A stretch of 64,000 nucleotides of DNA from Dactylellina haptotyla (GCA_031310005.1 CM062383.1:558001-622000), one strand, 5' to 3'; positions 11,391-25,385 are shown, counted from the stretch's first letter. Notes: generated from the sequence alone by a model not told the origin. Numbers and translations are program-made.

Positions 11391-14300
11391 TTAAATTCCT
11401 TTGGCCTTATCTTGCATCTTCTTCATAGCCTCGCGATGGACCTGCAGCATATCCCTCTGCTTGAACCTCTCGTCGACAATGCCGTCCCGCATGCCCCTCT
11501 CCATCTCCTTCTGCTTCTCGTACGCATTCATCAACGCTTGATGCTGGATCATTTCGTTCCGTCGGTCGTGCATGGTATGCTTCGACCGCGCGCTGATGAC
11601 CTGGTCTTGCGCTAGTGATTCCCTCCACTTTCGGAGCATCGACTCGCGACGATCTGCGGGTGCTGGTTGTGGGGGTGCCTGTGGCGCCATTTCCACCGCG
11701 CCCTGGGGCACTGGGATTGCGACTGATGGCAGACTGTGGTTCAGTTGGGACATGTAAGGGCTGTAACCCGCGAGGGCGCCTGGTGGGACTTCCATTGACG
11801 GAATGCGGCTTGAGGTACCGCCGTAGCCACCGAGGCTGCCGGCGTAACTTGTGCCGTTGCTGTTACGATGGGATTGGTAACCGCCACCTGGCAGCGTTGG
11901 AGTCATGGACTGGCGGTAGAGAAGATTTGGCGACGACGCGGAGGCGGCATTGAAGTTTTGGAATGGTTGCGGTTGGGTCATTGCTTGGCCGTAGACCATG
12001 GTATTGTCAGCAACAGTGGGGAAGTTGGGGGTAGCCTTAAGCATACTCTCTCGCTTTCCGAGGAGAGTTTCGGTCACTGGTATCAGTGGTTGCGGTGGTG
12101 GGGATGTAGTTCGTTGTTCGAGATTTATCTCTCCTTCCTCGGTTGGGGACTCAACAAGCGGCTGTGAGAGGATCGGGGAAGATAATGGGAGCATAGATGC
12201 CCTGGATGGTGGGGGTGAGGCGACGACGACGGTAGGGATTTGTGGGGATGTAGGTGCAAGGATGGGCGATACAATTTGTGGGATTTGATATGGTTGGACA
12301 AAACCAGGTGCCTCACGGATTGTAGTGAGAGTATTGCTCCTGCTGACGGTTCCCGCTTGCATCGAGTTGAATGTATCGCTCTTGGTTAATCCGATGATCG
12401 GGGGAGGCACCTTCGCTGAAGAAGCGCCTTCCTGTAGTTCCATGACGTGAACAGGGGCGGCCTTCTCCTGGACGGCATCGGCTTCCTCAAGTTCCATTTC
12501 ATCGTATTGTGGTTCATCAGCAGGGTCAAGATGCTTGGCCCATTCGCTGACCCTGTATGTCTTTACGACTTTGGACGGGGGACGAACGTGCTGAAGGCTT
12601 CCATGGCGCAGTGGAGCTGGTGGACCGACTACAGCAGCCTTGGCCTCCTTCTTGGATTTTGGACGTGGGGATTCCGACTCAGATTTACCAGCTACGGAAC
12701 CAACTTCCTCTGGGCGAATCGAACTAGCCGCGGATGGTCTACGGGATGGGGGGATTGGTAGATCTTCAGGCTTTGTCTTCTCGCCGGCTTCGGAAATCGC
12801 TGCTTCCACTGGAGGTGTCAAAGAGGCACGTCTTGATCCAGCTTTCTCAGATCCTAGAATCGAGGAGGTATCACGAGCTTCAGGTTCCAAACTAGGTCCA
12901 AAAAGCTTCTCATGTAGTGACTCCACAGGTGACTCCAACTTTGGAGAAGCTGGCCCGTTCGACTTGGTAGACCGTTGAGAATTTTTCCTTCCGAGTGAAA
13001 TGACCGATAATCTCTTATTTGAACTCCAAGAACCACGTCTGCTGTTCAGTGACAGAATTGACCGTCGCTTTCCAACGCCTTCACCGACAAGCGGCAATTC
13101 GTCTTCCGATCGTTCCTCTTCTTCGTCATCGAGTACACCACAAACTGAAGAAGCCGCATCATCGTGTGGAATTTCTTGGATATCATCTAGAGGGGCAATG
13201 GAGGCAATGCTGATGGCTTGTGATTTTCTCTTGTCGTCTCGAACGGAATCGGCAAAGGTAGCCAATGAGGAAGCATCGTCGTCGTCCTTGTCATTAGTCG
13301 GATCGATAATAACAGTGTGAACGGCAAGAGGAGCCGCGAGACCGGTGACCGATTTCGTAGTTTCTGGTTCGTCGATGTCGCCTTTTTCGCGAATTACAAC
13401 AGCGGGCGTGAAGAACTGTGGAACTGGTGGGGCAGCAGGGGTAGCTTCGGGAGCGGGACCAGCCCCAGAAGTACTAGCGGGTCTGTTTTCGGTTTTTCCT
13501 GATTCCGAAACTGGGAGTATCTGGAGGCTTTCACCTTCCCGGGCGTGTGGTGGAACAGGGACTTCCTGAGTAGCGGCCACTCCCTCGGCGACCTGTCTCA
13601 ACCCGACCATTTCAATAGAGTCCTCAATTTTCGAGCTGTTGCCATCAGTGGAGTTTTTCGAACTGTTGCCCAATCCAGAATCGTGACTTAGGTGCTTCTT
13701 TTGTTTCAATTCCGCGCTAGCATTCGGACTTTCCTCAACGGAAGCCGTAGTTGTGTTGGCCTTGTCTCCGTATTGTTTCTCCCAGATTTCGCGGTCTCGT
13801 TGGGCAGCTTGCTCGACACGTCGTCCGTTCTCTTCCTCCATGGCTTCAAGGTCCGCCTGGCGCTTTTGGCGAGTTTCTTCGCGTTCCTCTCGCTTGAGTT
13901 TAATAACTTGCCCTGTTATAAAATTAGCCTTATAAAACCAAGAAAAGTATCCGTAAACGCGCGGGGGCGACATACAAAGCTTCATTTGGGATATTATCCC
14001 AAAACAGGTAATGACAATTATAGCTGCGATTTCGACTCTAATTCCTCTAGTCATAGGGAAGGTGGTCGTGTCCAAGGGGAAGATATTATCGTTCAACCCT
14101 ATTAAACGTCAGCATATCGGCACACTTGATCCGTGAAATCTCAACATACCCCAGACGTAGAGCCAAAATTCCTTCAATCCAGCACGCGAGAAGAAGTCGA
14201 TTCCGAGGACGGTAACTGTTGCTCCAGAGAAAGCGATAGAGAAAATCATGCCGTAGGGTCGAGTGTAGTGGTGGAGAGCAAGGCAGAACAAGCCAATGCT

Positions 14301-15194
14301 GAAGCACAAGATGAAAATGATCTTTTGGTATCCACCCTGGACGAGACCGCCGGGCTTCAAGACGAGGACTATCAAAAGTTAGCCACTGAAATATCATTTC
14401 CAGTCGAAAGAGGCACTTACACCATTGTGCGAGACAGAAGCCACCGAGAAGGCAGGCTAGTACTTCAGTGACTTCAGGGAAAATAACCGCCAAACCACCA
14501 AATATTAAACCAGTGATAGCGACGGCAGCTACATATCCTCCTTGCAAGCCATTTGAAACGGGTGGGTTCATCACATAAATGATGAGAACCGAGACACCCA
14601 AACTAGCGAGAAGAGCGGTACTCAAGAAAATGTGAATTCTATTAAACGAAAGAGTCAGTAAACCTGGCACGTATAGTCTCCCAAAAGACATACTTACTGC
14701 TTGTGTCGAACACCGGCGAGGGTATATGGAACTCCAGCAACCAAGAGTAAGAATCCAGCGAATGCAAAGGCGGGTGTCAAGGGCGGCGTATAAGGTAATC
14801 CATTTTTATCGGGAACCTGGCTGGTAGCCGCTGCTGCATCGGCACCAGTGATTGTCGGAGCAGGTTCTGTATGCGTCGGTCCTTCTTTCGACTTTGCAGC
14901 GCTGCTTGACGCGGGAGCTGAAGTCTCACTGAAGATGTCGCTATTCAAATTCGTCTGCGAAGGAGAGGCTTTATTGGACTGAGATTTAGACTGCGGAGGC
15001 TCTGTTGTCCCTTGGTTATTATTATCCTGCCGTTTGCTGAACTTGTGTTTGAAGGCGGCTGGGTCAGCGACGTATGTGACAATAATCCCCCTCTCGACAA
15101 TAACAGCCCGCGAATCTCGAATGGCATAACCAGAGATTGTCGGCAGAAGCGAGCAAACCGCCAGCCCGAAACGGAGCCAGCTGGTCGCCTTCAT
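11391..15194 (-). CDS. DUF4203 (TM7SF3/TMEM198-like) multispanning membrane protein with long cytosolic tail
   Basis: Five exons (15194-14698, 14638-14421, 14368-14150, 14098-13976, 13912-11391) give 1,192 residues. Residues 1-22 form a signal peptide. A Ser/Thr/Pro-rich lumenal stretch of about 120 residues follows. Seven hydrophobic segments, starting with the PAFAFAGFLLLVAGVPYTL helix, contain the Gly-rich LIFGGLAV and LLGGFCLAQW pattern of the DUF4203 family. The remaining ~840 residues are polar: a Lys/Glu/Arg coiled coil (KREEREETRQKRQ), then Ser/Pro-rich disordered sequence, then a charged C-terminal helix ending DKAKGI. The molecular function of fungal members is not known. Intron 4 (63 nt) is a multiple of three without a stop, so its retention would keep the frame. 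Confidence 0.85.
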
Positions 15195-18100
15195 CGTGCG
15201 ATTTACTGAGCTATTGACGATTCAACAGTTGTCTTAGTTCGTGGTAATAGGTGATTGACTATATGTATATATATATATATATAAATATATCTCAGAGCGG
15301 CAAGCTGTTGGAAAGATAGCGGTCGAAACGAAAGACAGGCGGCCGTCAAAGGAGATCGGACAAGGAACGGGAAAGCGGATAGGAACCCTCCAGCGGGCGA
15401 AAAGTGTATATATATCTAGGTACGAATTGTAAGATTATGCTACCAGAGTCCGAAGGAATGTGGCCCAGTGGATTCCGTCAGTGCACTGGTGGTACTGGTG
15501 TACACAAGCAGCATAACCAATCCTACAAACGGGTCCACGGGATTGGCAGATTAAAGGGCGCCAAATCAGACTTACAGGTGCTCGATGAGTCTTCCTCTTT
15601 TCAATGCGTCAAAGGGTGGTAGTATATTATGGCTAGCGGTGTTTGCAGAGCGAATGAATGTTATAACCGTCCGAGAACGTAAGGAACGTTGGGCGAATGT
15701 GTTGCGGAGAGGTCGTTGCGAGGGATCGCGGGCTTCGCTGTTATCAAAAGGAATGACTGAAGTTGGAAACGTTCACGCAAGAACAAGAACAAGAAGCAAG
15801 AAGAAACGAAGGACTGTCAGCATCACCGCGCAGAAGGCCGCACAATTCACTGAACGAGTGAGGAAACGAATGAACGAGTGATAGAAGAAAGGAAAGAACG
15901 AGATATGCTGCTCCGCGGAGAGGAATGCAAGCAAGGGAAAAGAAAGTCGCAGCAGAAGAAAAGAGGGATCGAAAATAGCACCGCCGGCCATGCGTCTGCA
16001 AATGGCAGTACTGAGGACGTCCAATACTTCTGCTCCCTCCTCTCTGCGACGACGAGGCATGCCTTTGCGCTACAGCAAGTAAAATTGCACACCCGCGTCA
16101 TTGGTTCCAAGGAGCGCGCCTCTCAAGACCTCCCACTCGATCCATCGAGTCGAGGCCCCGGAGGCACACCACCCCTCGCCAGTCCTCCGACACCTGAGGA
16201 ACAAGAAACAGGCCGCTGCTGATGCGGAAGAAGCCCATCCATGCCAGAACCTCAACCTGTTGCTGTCTCGCACTCGGCGAGTTTCTGCCTTTTCTTTTTG
16301 CGCTGCTTGAAGCGAGCGTTGTTGCAATATCTGGCGACGATTGGGAAGCCTATCACGGTTAGGCCGGGTCTTCGACGTCAGGTCCGCGCTCGATCATTGG
16401 TCGGGGCCGCGGTTTGGTTCGAGACACCGTGCGGGGGGGCCACGGGATTGGTGGCCCACCCACATCTAGCATCCAGGCTCTTCCCCGACGTGAGTTCACA
16501 CCCAGCGAAACATCTTGGGGAGGGGCCACCTGCGGCACCAGCAGCTGCAGGAACGGCAGCGGAACTACTATTCGAGACTAAGGGAACATCGGCAGACCTG
16601 CCTTTCGCTCCCGCCACTATGGGGTATCTGCTCCAATGTGTCCCCCAGGTCTCCAATTCCACCATGCTTTTGTTAAAGAAAAAATCTTTTTGGACCTGTC
16701 TAGCATTGCGGGCACCCTTCGAATAACTCGGTCCTGAGCAATATGAAAGCGCTATTGTTTCTCGAAAATTTCCGCCTACACCTGGGTGTCGATATCGAGA
16801 TACCAGACCTGTCCTAGCCCCGGCGCAGATCGGGCCTCCAGGCCAGGAGGTTGCCGAACTGATAGGAGCCACCACCAAAATGATGCCATGTTCACACATA
16901 TCATTCGAAATCTCGCTTCCCCCCTCTCTCCGGTTATTATCATCCAAACGATCAAATCACAAGCCGGAGAGTATCAGTAAGATATCATAGGGCAAGCAAG
17001 CAAGCGATGCAATCATCCCCGGGGAGCAAAGAGAAATCTTCATCAAGTCGTACGAAACTCAAACAGATAATATAAAATCTGACCACTTCCCCTCAGCTCC
17101 CGCCCCCAAGCTGTCATCCCGCGCCAGGGCCAATCAGCCCAGCCAAGAATTCTGACAAAAGATTGTTAGATCGGCAACTGCAGCAATCGGTTGGCGATAC
17201 AAAAGGGCAGGGCCAATTCCCTGGCCACTTTTTGTTAAGCGAAATTAGATCAGACTCAATCGAAACGAACCATCCACACGGAAAACGTGGGTTTTTTCTC
17301 CTTCGCCTGAGCTCACTCTCCAAATATATTTCCTGAGACCCCCTGAAGGGGTTTCTATTCATGAAGAAAAGAAGGGAAAAGAAAGTTAATTTCAATAGAG
17401 AAGGCAAAAATATACACCACCGAAACCCTTCTTTTTTAATTTAATTAATTTTTTTCCTATCTCCCCTTCAAGGAATCCTCTTTTCAATACACTGAAGTCT
17501 TCTGACCTTCCGTGAGTGGGGTGACCGAATGGAAGAAGCTGCCCCTCTAGCTCCCATTAGTTCCCACTAGTAGGCCGTTATTCCCCCAAGGCCGGCATGG
17601 CAAAGACCGAGTTTCCATTCCAGCGCCAGGCTTGTTTTTGCTTGACAGACTTTTTTTGATTCCCTTATAAAATTTAAGATTTAAGGCGGATATGTTGACA
17701 CAATTGGAGGGGTCTAAATCAGTGTGATTCGTCCTTGTGGCTTGCATTAGTCCAGCCCGAGAGCAAGTCACTCGGTACCAAAATACATTTTGACATCGAA
17801 AGCTCGCGACTCTTTCCAACAAACTTCAACAGAAATACAGGCTAGAATCAGCCATTTTGATATAAACTTTTGCTGTAGCAAATGTTGGTTGGACGTTCAG
17901 ACCTTCCTCTGTGCATCCAGCCCATCCAACATATAACGTCCTCAACTCTCACAGCACTCGAGAGATGTTGTAAAAAAGTGCGCTCGCTCCAGCTCAACAT
18001 GTCAACAACAGACAGCAGTTGTAATAATAGCTCCCCCGTAATGTCTTGTGTAACGCGCCCGCGATGAGAAAGGAAATGGGAGATCAAACAAACGGCAGTT

Positions 18101-20352
18101 GGTTGGAAAGTGCTCCCAGGCTCCACTCACCATGACCGAAAGACTCCACTCAACCATTTCCCCGTCCAATTGCAAATGATCATTCGAATTTGACAAGACA
18201 AAGACAGAAATTCTTCAAGATCGCAAAAGAATGAAATTCCTAACAAACCGTTCAGACAATCAAAGGTCAATCAAATCAGCCCACCCGCCCCCGGTCACCT
18301 CCACGCATTCCTTTTTAGCACAGGATTGCACTTTTCCTCGCTGTCGCCGCAAGCCATCAGATCTGATCTCGATCGTTTTTTTTTTTTTGACGGCCGCCCG
18401 ATAAAAAAAAAGAGAGCCACTTTAGCACCAATCCGGAAAGAGTGGACAGCGAGCAATCTTAAAACCCTCCCAGACCGTTAATCCCTTGCCCAATTTACTG
18501 CTTTTCGTTGGCGGGGAATGTCCATTTTGAAGCTTATCCCGCCAGCCTTGCGCCTTTTTCTTTCTTGAATTCCATATTTTTTTTATCGATAGAAAATACG
18601 AAACTACCGAGAAAACGCCTCTTTTCTGAAATATCCACAGATGACGTTTCCTCGTACGTGTGCCAATCTTTCTAGCTTTTCTCGTGCAATCCAGATCCAG
18701 TAAATCTCGACCATCACATTTCGAAATTTATCCTTTATTTGAATTTGATGATTTGTTTATTTTCGTGTTGCCCATGGGGTTAGACGTTTCAAAAAGCCCG
18801 ATTAAATCGTGACAATCAAAGCCCGGAGCATTCTTCATGCGTGTTCGCCAATCCTAAAATATTCCATCTACTTGCTATATTCCCTCCGAGTACCCGAGAA
18901 GAAAAATAATTAAAAGTGGTCTGATTTATTTTCTTGTATCATCTTTTCTTCATATAAACCCAGGGTAAACTTCAGCCTCAAAACCGGCGGGTACAACCGG
19001 TGCAAGGAAACAAAACCTTTTCAACGAACGCTCCCGGGGCCAAGCATGCAAGTGCTGACCGAAACCATCCTCGGGTTTCAACAGTTTCATCGTGAACACA
19101 TTATACCATATTAGCAGCTAAGCTAAGAGCTTGCCGACGTCGACCGTACAAAAAAAGACTCCAAGTTGGTGAAAAAGAAAGTTTAATTAAACCCGCGCGC
19201 GGTCTAAATGCGAAATGTCTCGTGTATACACCCCTCTATACTGTAAACTCAACACTCCACGTCTCAGAAGCAAGAAGACAAAAAAAGATGAAATATATAG
19301 AAACATTCCTTTTAGTAGAAAACTCTAGATCTTCGAGCTGCCGTATTCCGTGTAGCTTCATCGTATCCGTAGACATGTTTTTATAAAAACTCTACGGAAT
19401 TAATAAAGGGTTCTACGGCTGTTTCTACTCTTCGATCATACCTACCTAAACGGTTATACATATATGTTGAGTTTTAGATTATATAAAACATGTTATTCTC
19501 AGCCGCCCACGTTCGAGGCTTCATATGCTCCCCGGGGACGGGCACGGTATACCGGTGTCCAAATTAATACCGGTGTATACGAGCATCGAATTACCAAATC
19601 AAGAGTTCGCGGTTCACTTCGCGCCAGCACGCATAAGTGCAGAAAAGTCCAACAAACGTTGTCCCTGGCATTACGAATTTTCCCTACATCGCGTTAGGCA
19701 AATTATGCACTCATCTCTCATGAAATCACAGTTCAGGTATCCTCAAGAATCCAACATGCAACAGATTTAAATAAAAAAAGGGCTGGGGAAACCACACGAG
19801 ATCGATCGATTGCAGCAGGCTTCCAACCTGCAGGCCTGATCATAAACATCAATGACATCACGATATCTTCAGATAGAAATGTATCTCTAGAATAGCGATG
19901 AATTAGAAATTAAGCACTCCAAAAGAGTCCGCTAAATGTAACCCCACTCAAGAAAGTAAAGACATGAAATACCGGAAGATATGACAATGAAAAAGAGAAA
20001 AGGAAAAACTAGACCGATATTGTACTCCTCGAGATATGCGAATTCCCAAACCTAAATGCAAGTGTTCTAACAATCCCATCAAACCAGTAGAAAAAGGGAA
20101 AGGGGAAGCAAGGGGAGTATAGATTACACGTGTCTATAAATCCAACCAACCGATCGCTGAGGTCGCGAGAAGAAGAAAAGAGTGGGTGAGAAGTGCGCAA
20201 AATGAATGCGAGGGGAGAGGAAAGAAGAGAGGTTGGAGGTAGAGTGCATGAAATACCTCCTGCATGCGAACGTTACCGTTACCCGGACGAAATAGTGAAC
20301 AGTTGAATCCACAAATCCGATCAATATGATTTCAAAAAAGAGGGTTGGTTTT
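15195..20352. other. 5.2-kb region without a supportable gene
   Basis: Both strands were read. An AT repeat lies at 15262-15290. The longest ATG frame, on the minus strand at 16378-16947, has no domain-like pattern and strong Ala/Ser bias, so it is rejected as a gene. A T run is at 18376-18389. From about 18.6 to 19.8 kb the sequence is AT-rich. The first few hundred bases form the promoter and leader of the DUF4203 gene and the last ones the 3' UTR of SMP3. No RNA gene, terminal inverted repeat or transposase was recognised. Confidence 0.55.
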
Positions 20353-22261
20353 TCATAGATCCCTCTCTCCTGCTCCCCTTCCTCTCTTATTAGCGGATCC
20401 CTTGCTTCCCTTCCTTTCCTGTCGTTCGCGGTACCCCGCACACCCCGCTTTCTCGACCTCATAAACCGCTATACCCCTCCTCCCTATCACACGGCTTATC
20501 GTCGGCATCAACCCGTCGTCCCCGAAATCCATATCATCAAGGTTTAAATGCTTTCGATAGTTCCAAACCTTCCGTAATACCATCTCCCCATTAGAACTGG
20601 TATTACCCTTCCCAGTATCGTCGATAATCCAGCGGTCTAAAGCGACAGCGCTCATCGGGGCTACCACGAAATCCCGCTTCTCGCAGCCAGCTCGAATCCC
20701 CTTCACAGCATTGACGACTTTGTCCACCTTCCCACCCATCAGATCCACTGTATCCACCTCCCGGCCTTTCACGCCGAGCAGCCAGGTAGGCGGCTTATAT
20801 GTTTTCCACCACACTACCGTGCCCACATGCTCCATCCCGCTAAGGTACAGCTGCGCGGGCACCACCCCGCCCTGATGGTACACTCCCATCAGCGTGCCAA
20901 AGATGATGTTGAATACCGTCCATACAGTCATCCACCGTCTCCGCCACACTCGCTCCTTCGGTAGCGATACGGAGCTTAAGAGTAACGGTACGACGGGGAT
21001 AAGGAAGCGAGCTTCCTGGTGTGGGATGCAGCTTAATACTGCCACGCCAGAGACAGCAGATAGCAGGGGTATGCTCCCTTTTAGTCTTTTGAGATCCACC
21101 GATAGCGGGAGTAGAATTAATGCGGGTCCAAGGAGTTGAGGGAGGTTGACGAGGGCGTGAGTGTAGAACGGGTGGAGGCCATGTTGGGCGAGGTTGTCCT
21201 TGGATGAGTTGTAGAGGATGTTGTTGAGCGGGGTCACGATTATGTCGGTAAGTTTGATAGAGGATAAGGGAAGTTGAGTGTAGATGTGAGTGTCGAGGAG
21301 GATGAAGGAGGCTGTGAGTAGGAGGGCTGGAAGGGTGAAGGATATGAATGATGTTGGGCTGTTGGTTTCAATTGTTAGCTGGTAAAGAGGTAGGTATATC
21401 AGGTGATGCAACATACTATGCGACGAAATGTTGGAGGAGTGATATTCCCGGTATGATCAGAAATGCCGGGAAGGTAATGCGATTGAATGTGCCAAAAACC
21501 ACGAAGAAGGCTAGCATGACGCAGTTTCTGATCGATGGTCCCTATATTCAATCGCCAGTGTTAGCCAATGCCCTCTCTATTAGATGCGGTGATTTGAGGA
21601 TATACAAACACACCTTGGCTGCCACAATCCGCTGGAGGAATACCAGACTCCACAGCAGGATAACGGTCTCGACGCTGTTCGAGAAGGATCTCGTCTGGAT
21701 GCTCCAGGTCACCCACGAGCTCGCAGCGAGCAACAATCCGCCACTGGGGACGGTCGCAGACCCGAGTTCCAATAGCGCCCAGTCCTCATAGACAATCGAG
21801 AAGAAGTAGAAGAGCAAGCGGACGGCGTAGAAGAGCATGGTAGGACTGGGGTCCTTCCCGTTTGCGATCCATTGGAGCAGCGTCATGGGCATGGCGTAGA
21901 CGCCAAGCAGGGGCACATAGCTACGTATCGGGGTGGCGGACGTGAATTCCCATGTTCGGGTGACTTTCCAACCAAAGTGTTCTCCTATTTAATGCGAGCC
22001 GCGACAGAGTCGGATAATTTCAAAACGTGGTTAGCGAGATGTCTTGTCCTGCGCGAAGGGTTTGTGGGGGTTTCTCTTGGAGGCGGAGTGTGGAGGTTGT
22101 GTTCTGTGCTTGTGTTCAAGGGTTATGACGTCTGTGTTTTACTTACCCGCGACAACTTCGGGGCCCTGGAAATGCTCGTCCGGGTGGATGTAGGACGGCG
22201 AGATCGCGAGGTAGAGTCGTATGAGGGCCAGGCAGAGGTATAGCCGTCTTTGCCACGCCAT
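20353..22261 (-). CDS. SMP3: GPI mannosyltransferase IV (Smp3/PIG-Z)
   Basis: Four exons (22261-22147, 21984-21614, 21541-21417, 21358-20353) give 538 residues. Smp3 is the ER-membrane, dolichol-phosphate-mannose-dependent alpha-1,2-mannosyltransferase that adds the fourth mannose to the GPI anchor, a step essential in fungi. The N-terminus carries the family 22 motif HPDEHFQ in the first lumenal loop. Next come [11 protein letters not shown] and [18 protein letters not shown], then HQEARFLIP in a later loop. The end reads [13 protein letters not shown] and [10 protein letters not shown], matching the Smp3 branch rather than Gpi10 or Alg12. Many hydrophobic segments are present. Exon 4 uses the CAG acceptor 57 nt after the donor, preceded by GCTAACA; a nearer AG would create a stop. 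The C-terminal tail is Lys/Arg/Gly-rich. Confidence 0.92.
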
Positions 22262-25169
22262 CGTCCTCTTCTTTCGTCTTTTTAATTAATGTATCGCCGT
22301 CGGCCGCTGGAGGGATGGAAAATACGGGTTCGTTCGGGGTGGTGGTGGTTACCGGGCGAGCTCGCAGCGGACCATCCCCTAAAGTGAGTATATACCCGAG
22401 TCGTGTCCGGTTTTCGAGCTACCCGAGCCGTACCACAGTCGTATTCGCTCGCGAGGCGTGATGATAAGATTGGAAGCGGGAGAGAAAGCGACGGCGGGGT
22501 CTTTTCGAGGAGGAGGAGTGTCAGGAAAGGAGGGATGAGATTGTGGGATGACTATTTTGGATCTGTGCGCGCGCGTGTGGAGGACGAGGACGAGGAATGC
22601 AAATGTCGCCACGAAAGGATATATCAACAGCGCCGGTCGCGGGACGGCGGGCAGAATGGATGATTACTTATTCTGTGTGCTTCTCACTTTTTAAGTAGTC
22701 ATATCGGAGTCCTCTGGAGATACCCCTGATGCGCATTAATAATACGGCGGGAGGTACCGGACGCACGGTGGTGAAGGTCCCAATCTTAATGTCACAGCTA
22801 AGTTGGAAGCTAAGTCATCTGCGCTAAGCCAATAATACACCCGTCTGCTTGTGCCCGCGATGACAATGTCCCCACCAGCCAACCAGCGTCCGCAGCGATG
22901 CCCACGGAATACACTGGCACGGTCCAGTTACGGGGTACGAGGTGTGTAGATAAAGTACGTTTGCACTGTGGGACATGTACGGTGATGTTATCGCATTCCG
23001 AAGTGTGGTCACCCGACATGCTTCCCACATGCTTCGACTTCAACCACCACAGGCCACGTTACGTGCAGATAGATAGATATGATATGGTAGATATCTTTTA
23101 TCGTGCGGGATGTCATAAAATAAAAATAAAGCAAAACAAGCAGGTAGCATGTCCATTCTGCATCCCCTCATTGACCAATATTTCATACTGAATAGAAATA
23201 ACCCTCGAAGAAAGAGGGACACACTTGCTTTCGCACCATACGCATGCCGGAATCAACGAATGCGATCCGAAAACATATCATCAAAAGGAAATACTATGCA
23301 AGAAGAAAAGCAGTCATGTTTTTTGAAGGCAATTTTGTTTTTCATTATGAATACAGAGTATTAAAAAAAACGTCCCAGTGTCATTTCTCTTCCCTTTTTT
23401 GCTTCAATCTTTCATATTTCCCTCTCTTCCCCCGGTCCATCAATTTCGTTATAGTCATCAATAATAATTATAAAGAAAAAGGTTTTTCATAAAAAAAAGA
23501 GGAAAAGCCTCGGGAGCAAATTAAAAAAGTAAAGAGGAAACGCCAGGTTGGTAATCTCTCGTCAACCGATCCGTCCTGCATAATTGTCTTTGATCATCGT
23601 ATCCGTTTTCGTGATAGATATAAGATGGTCGGTTTGGAAACCCTCGTTATAGATGATGTGAAAGAGGTACCAGTCAAGGAACCCTTAGATGGTTTGTTCA
23701 CCCCTCCTGTATCCTGCCATTGTAGACGAGTTGAGTGCGATCTTGTATTCGTTCAATTCGCTGCATCCTGAGGAACCGTGGATTGCATGTCGGTAGTGTT
23801 CGAGAAGGGATATGATCAATCGATATCGAGAATCAAGGCCGAAGCGGTACGAGCGAGAGCGAGACGTTTATTTGCTGATGTACATCATTAGCTTGATATT
23901 CGAGAGATCTAAGCTTGATAGAAGATAGATGAGGTACTTACGAGCGAGCTCTAGTCTTTCTTCTCTTACGCTTTAATCTTCTAACTCTCTTCTTTCTCCA
24001 CTTTGCTCTCATCTTGTCGGTTTCTAAACAGCAGACAGGTTAGTCGATTGATGTTAGACAATTGTCGGAAGATGATGTGAACATACGGTATTGACCTGAT
24101 GAGGATTGATGATGATGGTGTGTGGTTGGAAGAAGGAGAAGAGAGAGGAGAGCAGCAACGGGAGGTGAGGTAATGGAGTGGTAGATGGTCTGCCGACTGG
24201 CTGTGGGGCCAACGCCAAGAAATTGCGGTTTAGCCCTACATCACGTGGCTGTGCGGGGTGCAACAACACATCCCGCAGACCCCGTCCTCCAGGCTAATCT
24301 GGGCGGGTATGCTCTGAGAAGTGCCTGTTATGGTAGCTATAGGTCTATCCTATAATCGGGCCTCTTGCTATTGGGTTAGGGGGGTGGTGCGGTAGCGTGA
24401 GCACACGTGAATGCTATAGAGTATTGTTTCGATCTCAGTGCACTCTCGAGATCTCATAGAGCACCACAGCTGCACAGCTTTATTACATCGATTAGCTATT
24501 AATTTGACTTAGAATAAGGATCCATCTTGCTATTCTATAGTAGTATATATGTGACTTGCGGAATGGTTCTTATTATATTGTCAATGGCGAATCTAGGGGA
24601 ACATATCTCGACATATATATGCATATTCATCCCCATGTCGTACCCCTCAATTGATCAACAAAACGGTTAGTTATATCATTGATTGATCAATGCAGCTTTC
24701 AAGATCATCCGTATAGAAATATATAACCTTACTTTTAATATTTAAATCCACAAAGGCTAGAGGAAATATAATCGATGATAGCCTCTCGTTGAAGACCAGG
24801 GGCTATATACTGTCTGCACGTTAGAATGCAACATTTCCTCATTTATTTGCGTTGACCCCTTCAAATTCAAAACTTCCATACCAACCCTGGAATTCAAATA
24901 GAACGATGGCATTGGTGAAGGTTCATCACGTTCATCACGTTCAATTATATATTCACAATATAAATATAGTATACAATTGGATAACTGGCTTCTATAAAGA
25001 GCAGCGTGAAGTCTATACCCTTACCTTCGCTACAGTTCGAAAGTAAAGATCTTGACCACTCTTCCAAAAACCTACCTGTCTGACTACCCAATATACCATA
25101 CCGTATAGCCTTTCTCAACCTATATATCTCACCTGAGTTTATATATATTACCAAATACAAACCCTCGAA
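22262..25169. other. intergenic region between SMP3 and first secreted peptide
   Basis: No gene is supported. The first few hundred bases are the SMP3 promoter. Purine/pyrimidine-rich tracts occur at 22.4-22.65 kb and 23.3-23.5 kb. From about 24.4 kb on the sequence becomes clearly AT-rich and stays so through the two secreted-peptide genes. The last 100 bases, with several TATATA runs at 25119-25150, are the likely promoter and leader of the gene at 25170. Confidence 0.5.
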
Positions 25170-25385
25170 ATGAATTTCTCCATCTACACCTTCCTCTCCC
25201 TCCTCTCCCTGTCAACTGTCATCGCAATTCCAACCCGTCCACCTGGGAGCCGCCCGTGCAATACCTTTACAAGCCCTAGGGATTGTATATTCACCAAAGG
25301 TTGCACCTACACCGTTGATGGGTGTATCGATCTTCCGACCCCGCAGCCCATCCCATCCGTCTCGCCAACGAGTTCTCAACCGTAA
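25170..25385 (+). CDS. small secreted four-cysteine peptide (copy 1)
   Basis: This single exon encodes 71 residues. Residues 1-19 form a clear signal peptide (M-N-F-S-I start, Leu/Ser-rich core, A-I-P at the cleavage side). The mature part has exactly four Cys, spaced C-x8-C-x5-C-x6-C, then a Pro/Ser/Thr-rich tail of about 17 residues. The gene at 26338 has the same plan (M-K-F-S-I start, A-T-P after the signal, four Cys, G-C-T before the third-fourth Cys interval), so the two look like diverged duplicates. Four Cys suggest two disulfides in an extracellular peptide. No named family is recognised. Both lie in AT-rich DNA. Confidence 0.7.
   Translation: MNFSIYTFLSLLSLSTVIAIPTRPPGSRPCNTFTSPRDCIFTKGCTYTVDGCIDLPTPQPIPSVSPTSSQP

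Noticed and set aside
16378-16947. 189-codon minus-strand open frame
   Set aside because: Strong Ala/Ser/Pro bias, no domain-like hydrophobic pattern, and an equally long overlapping frame on the other strand; likely GC-driven chance.
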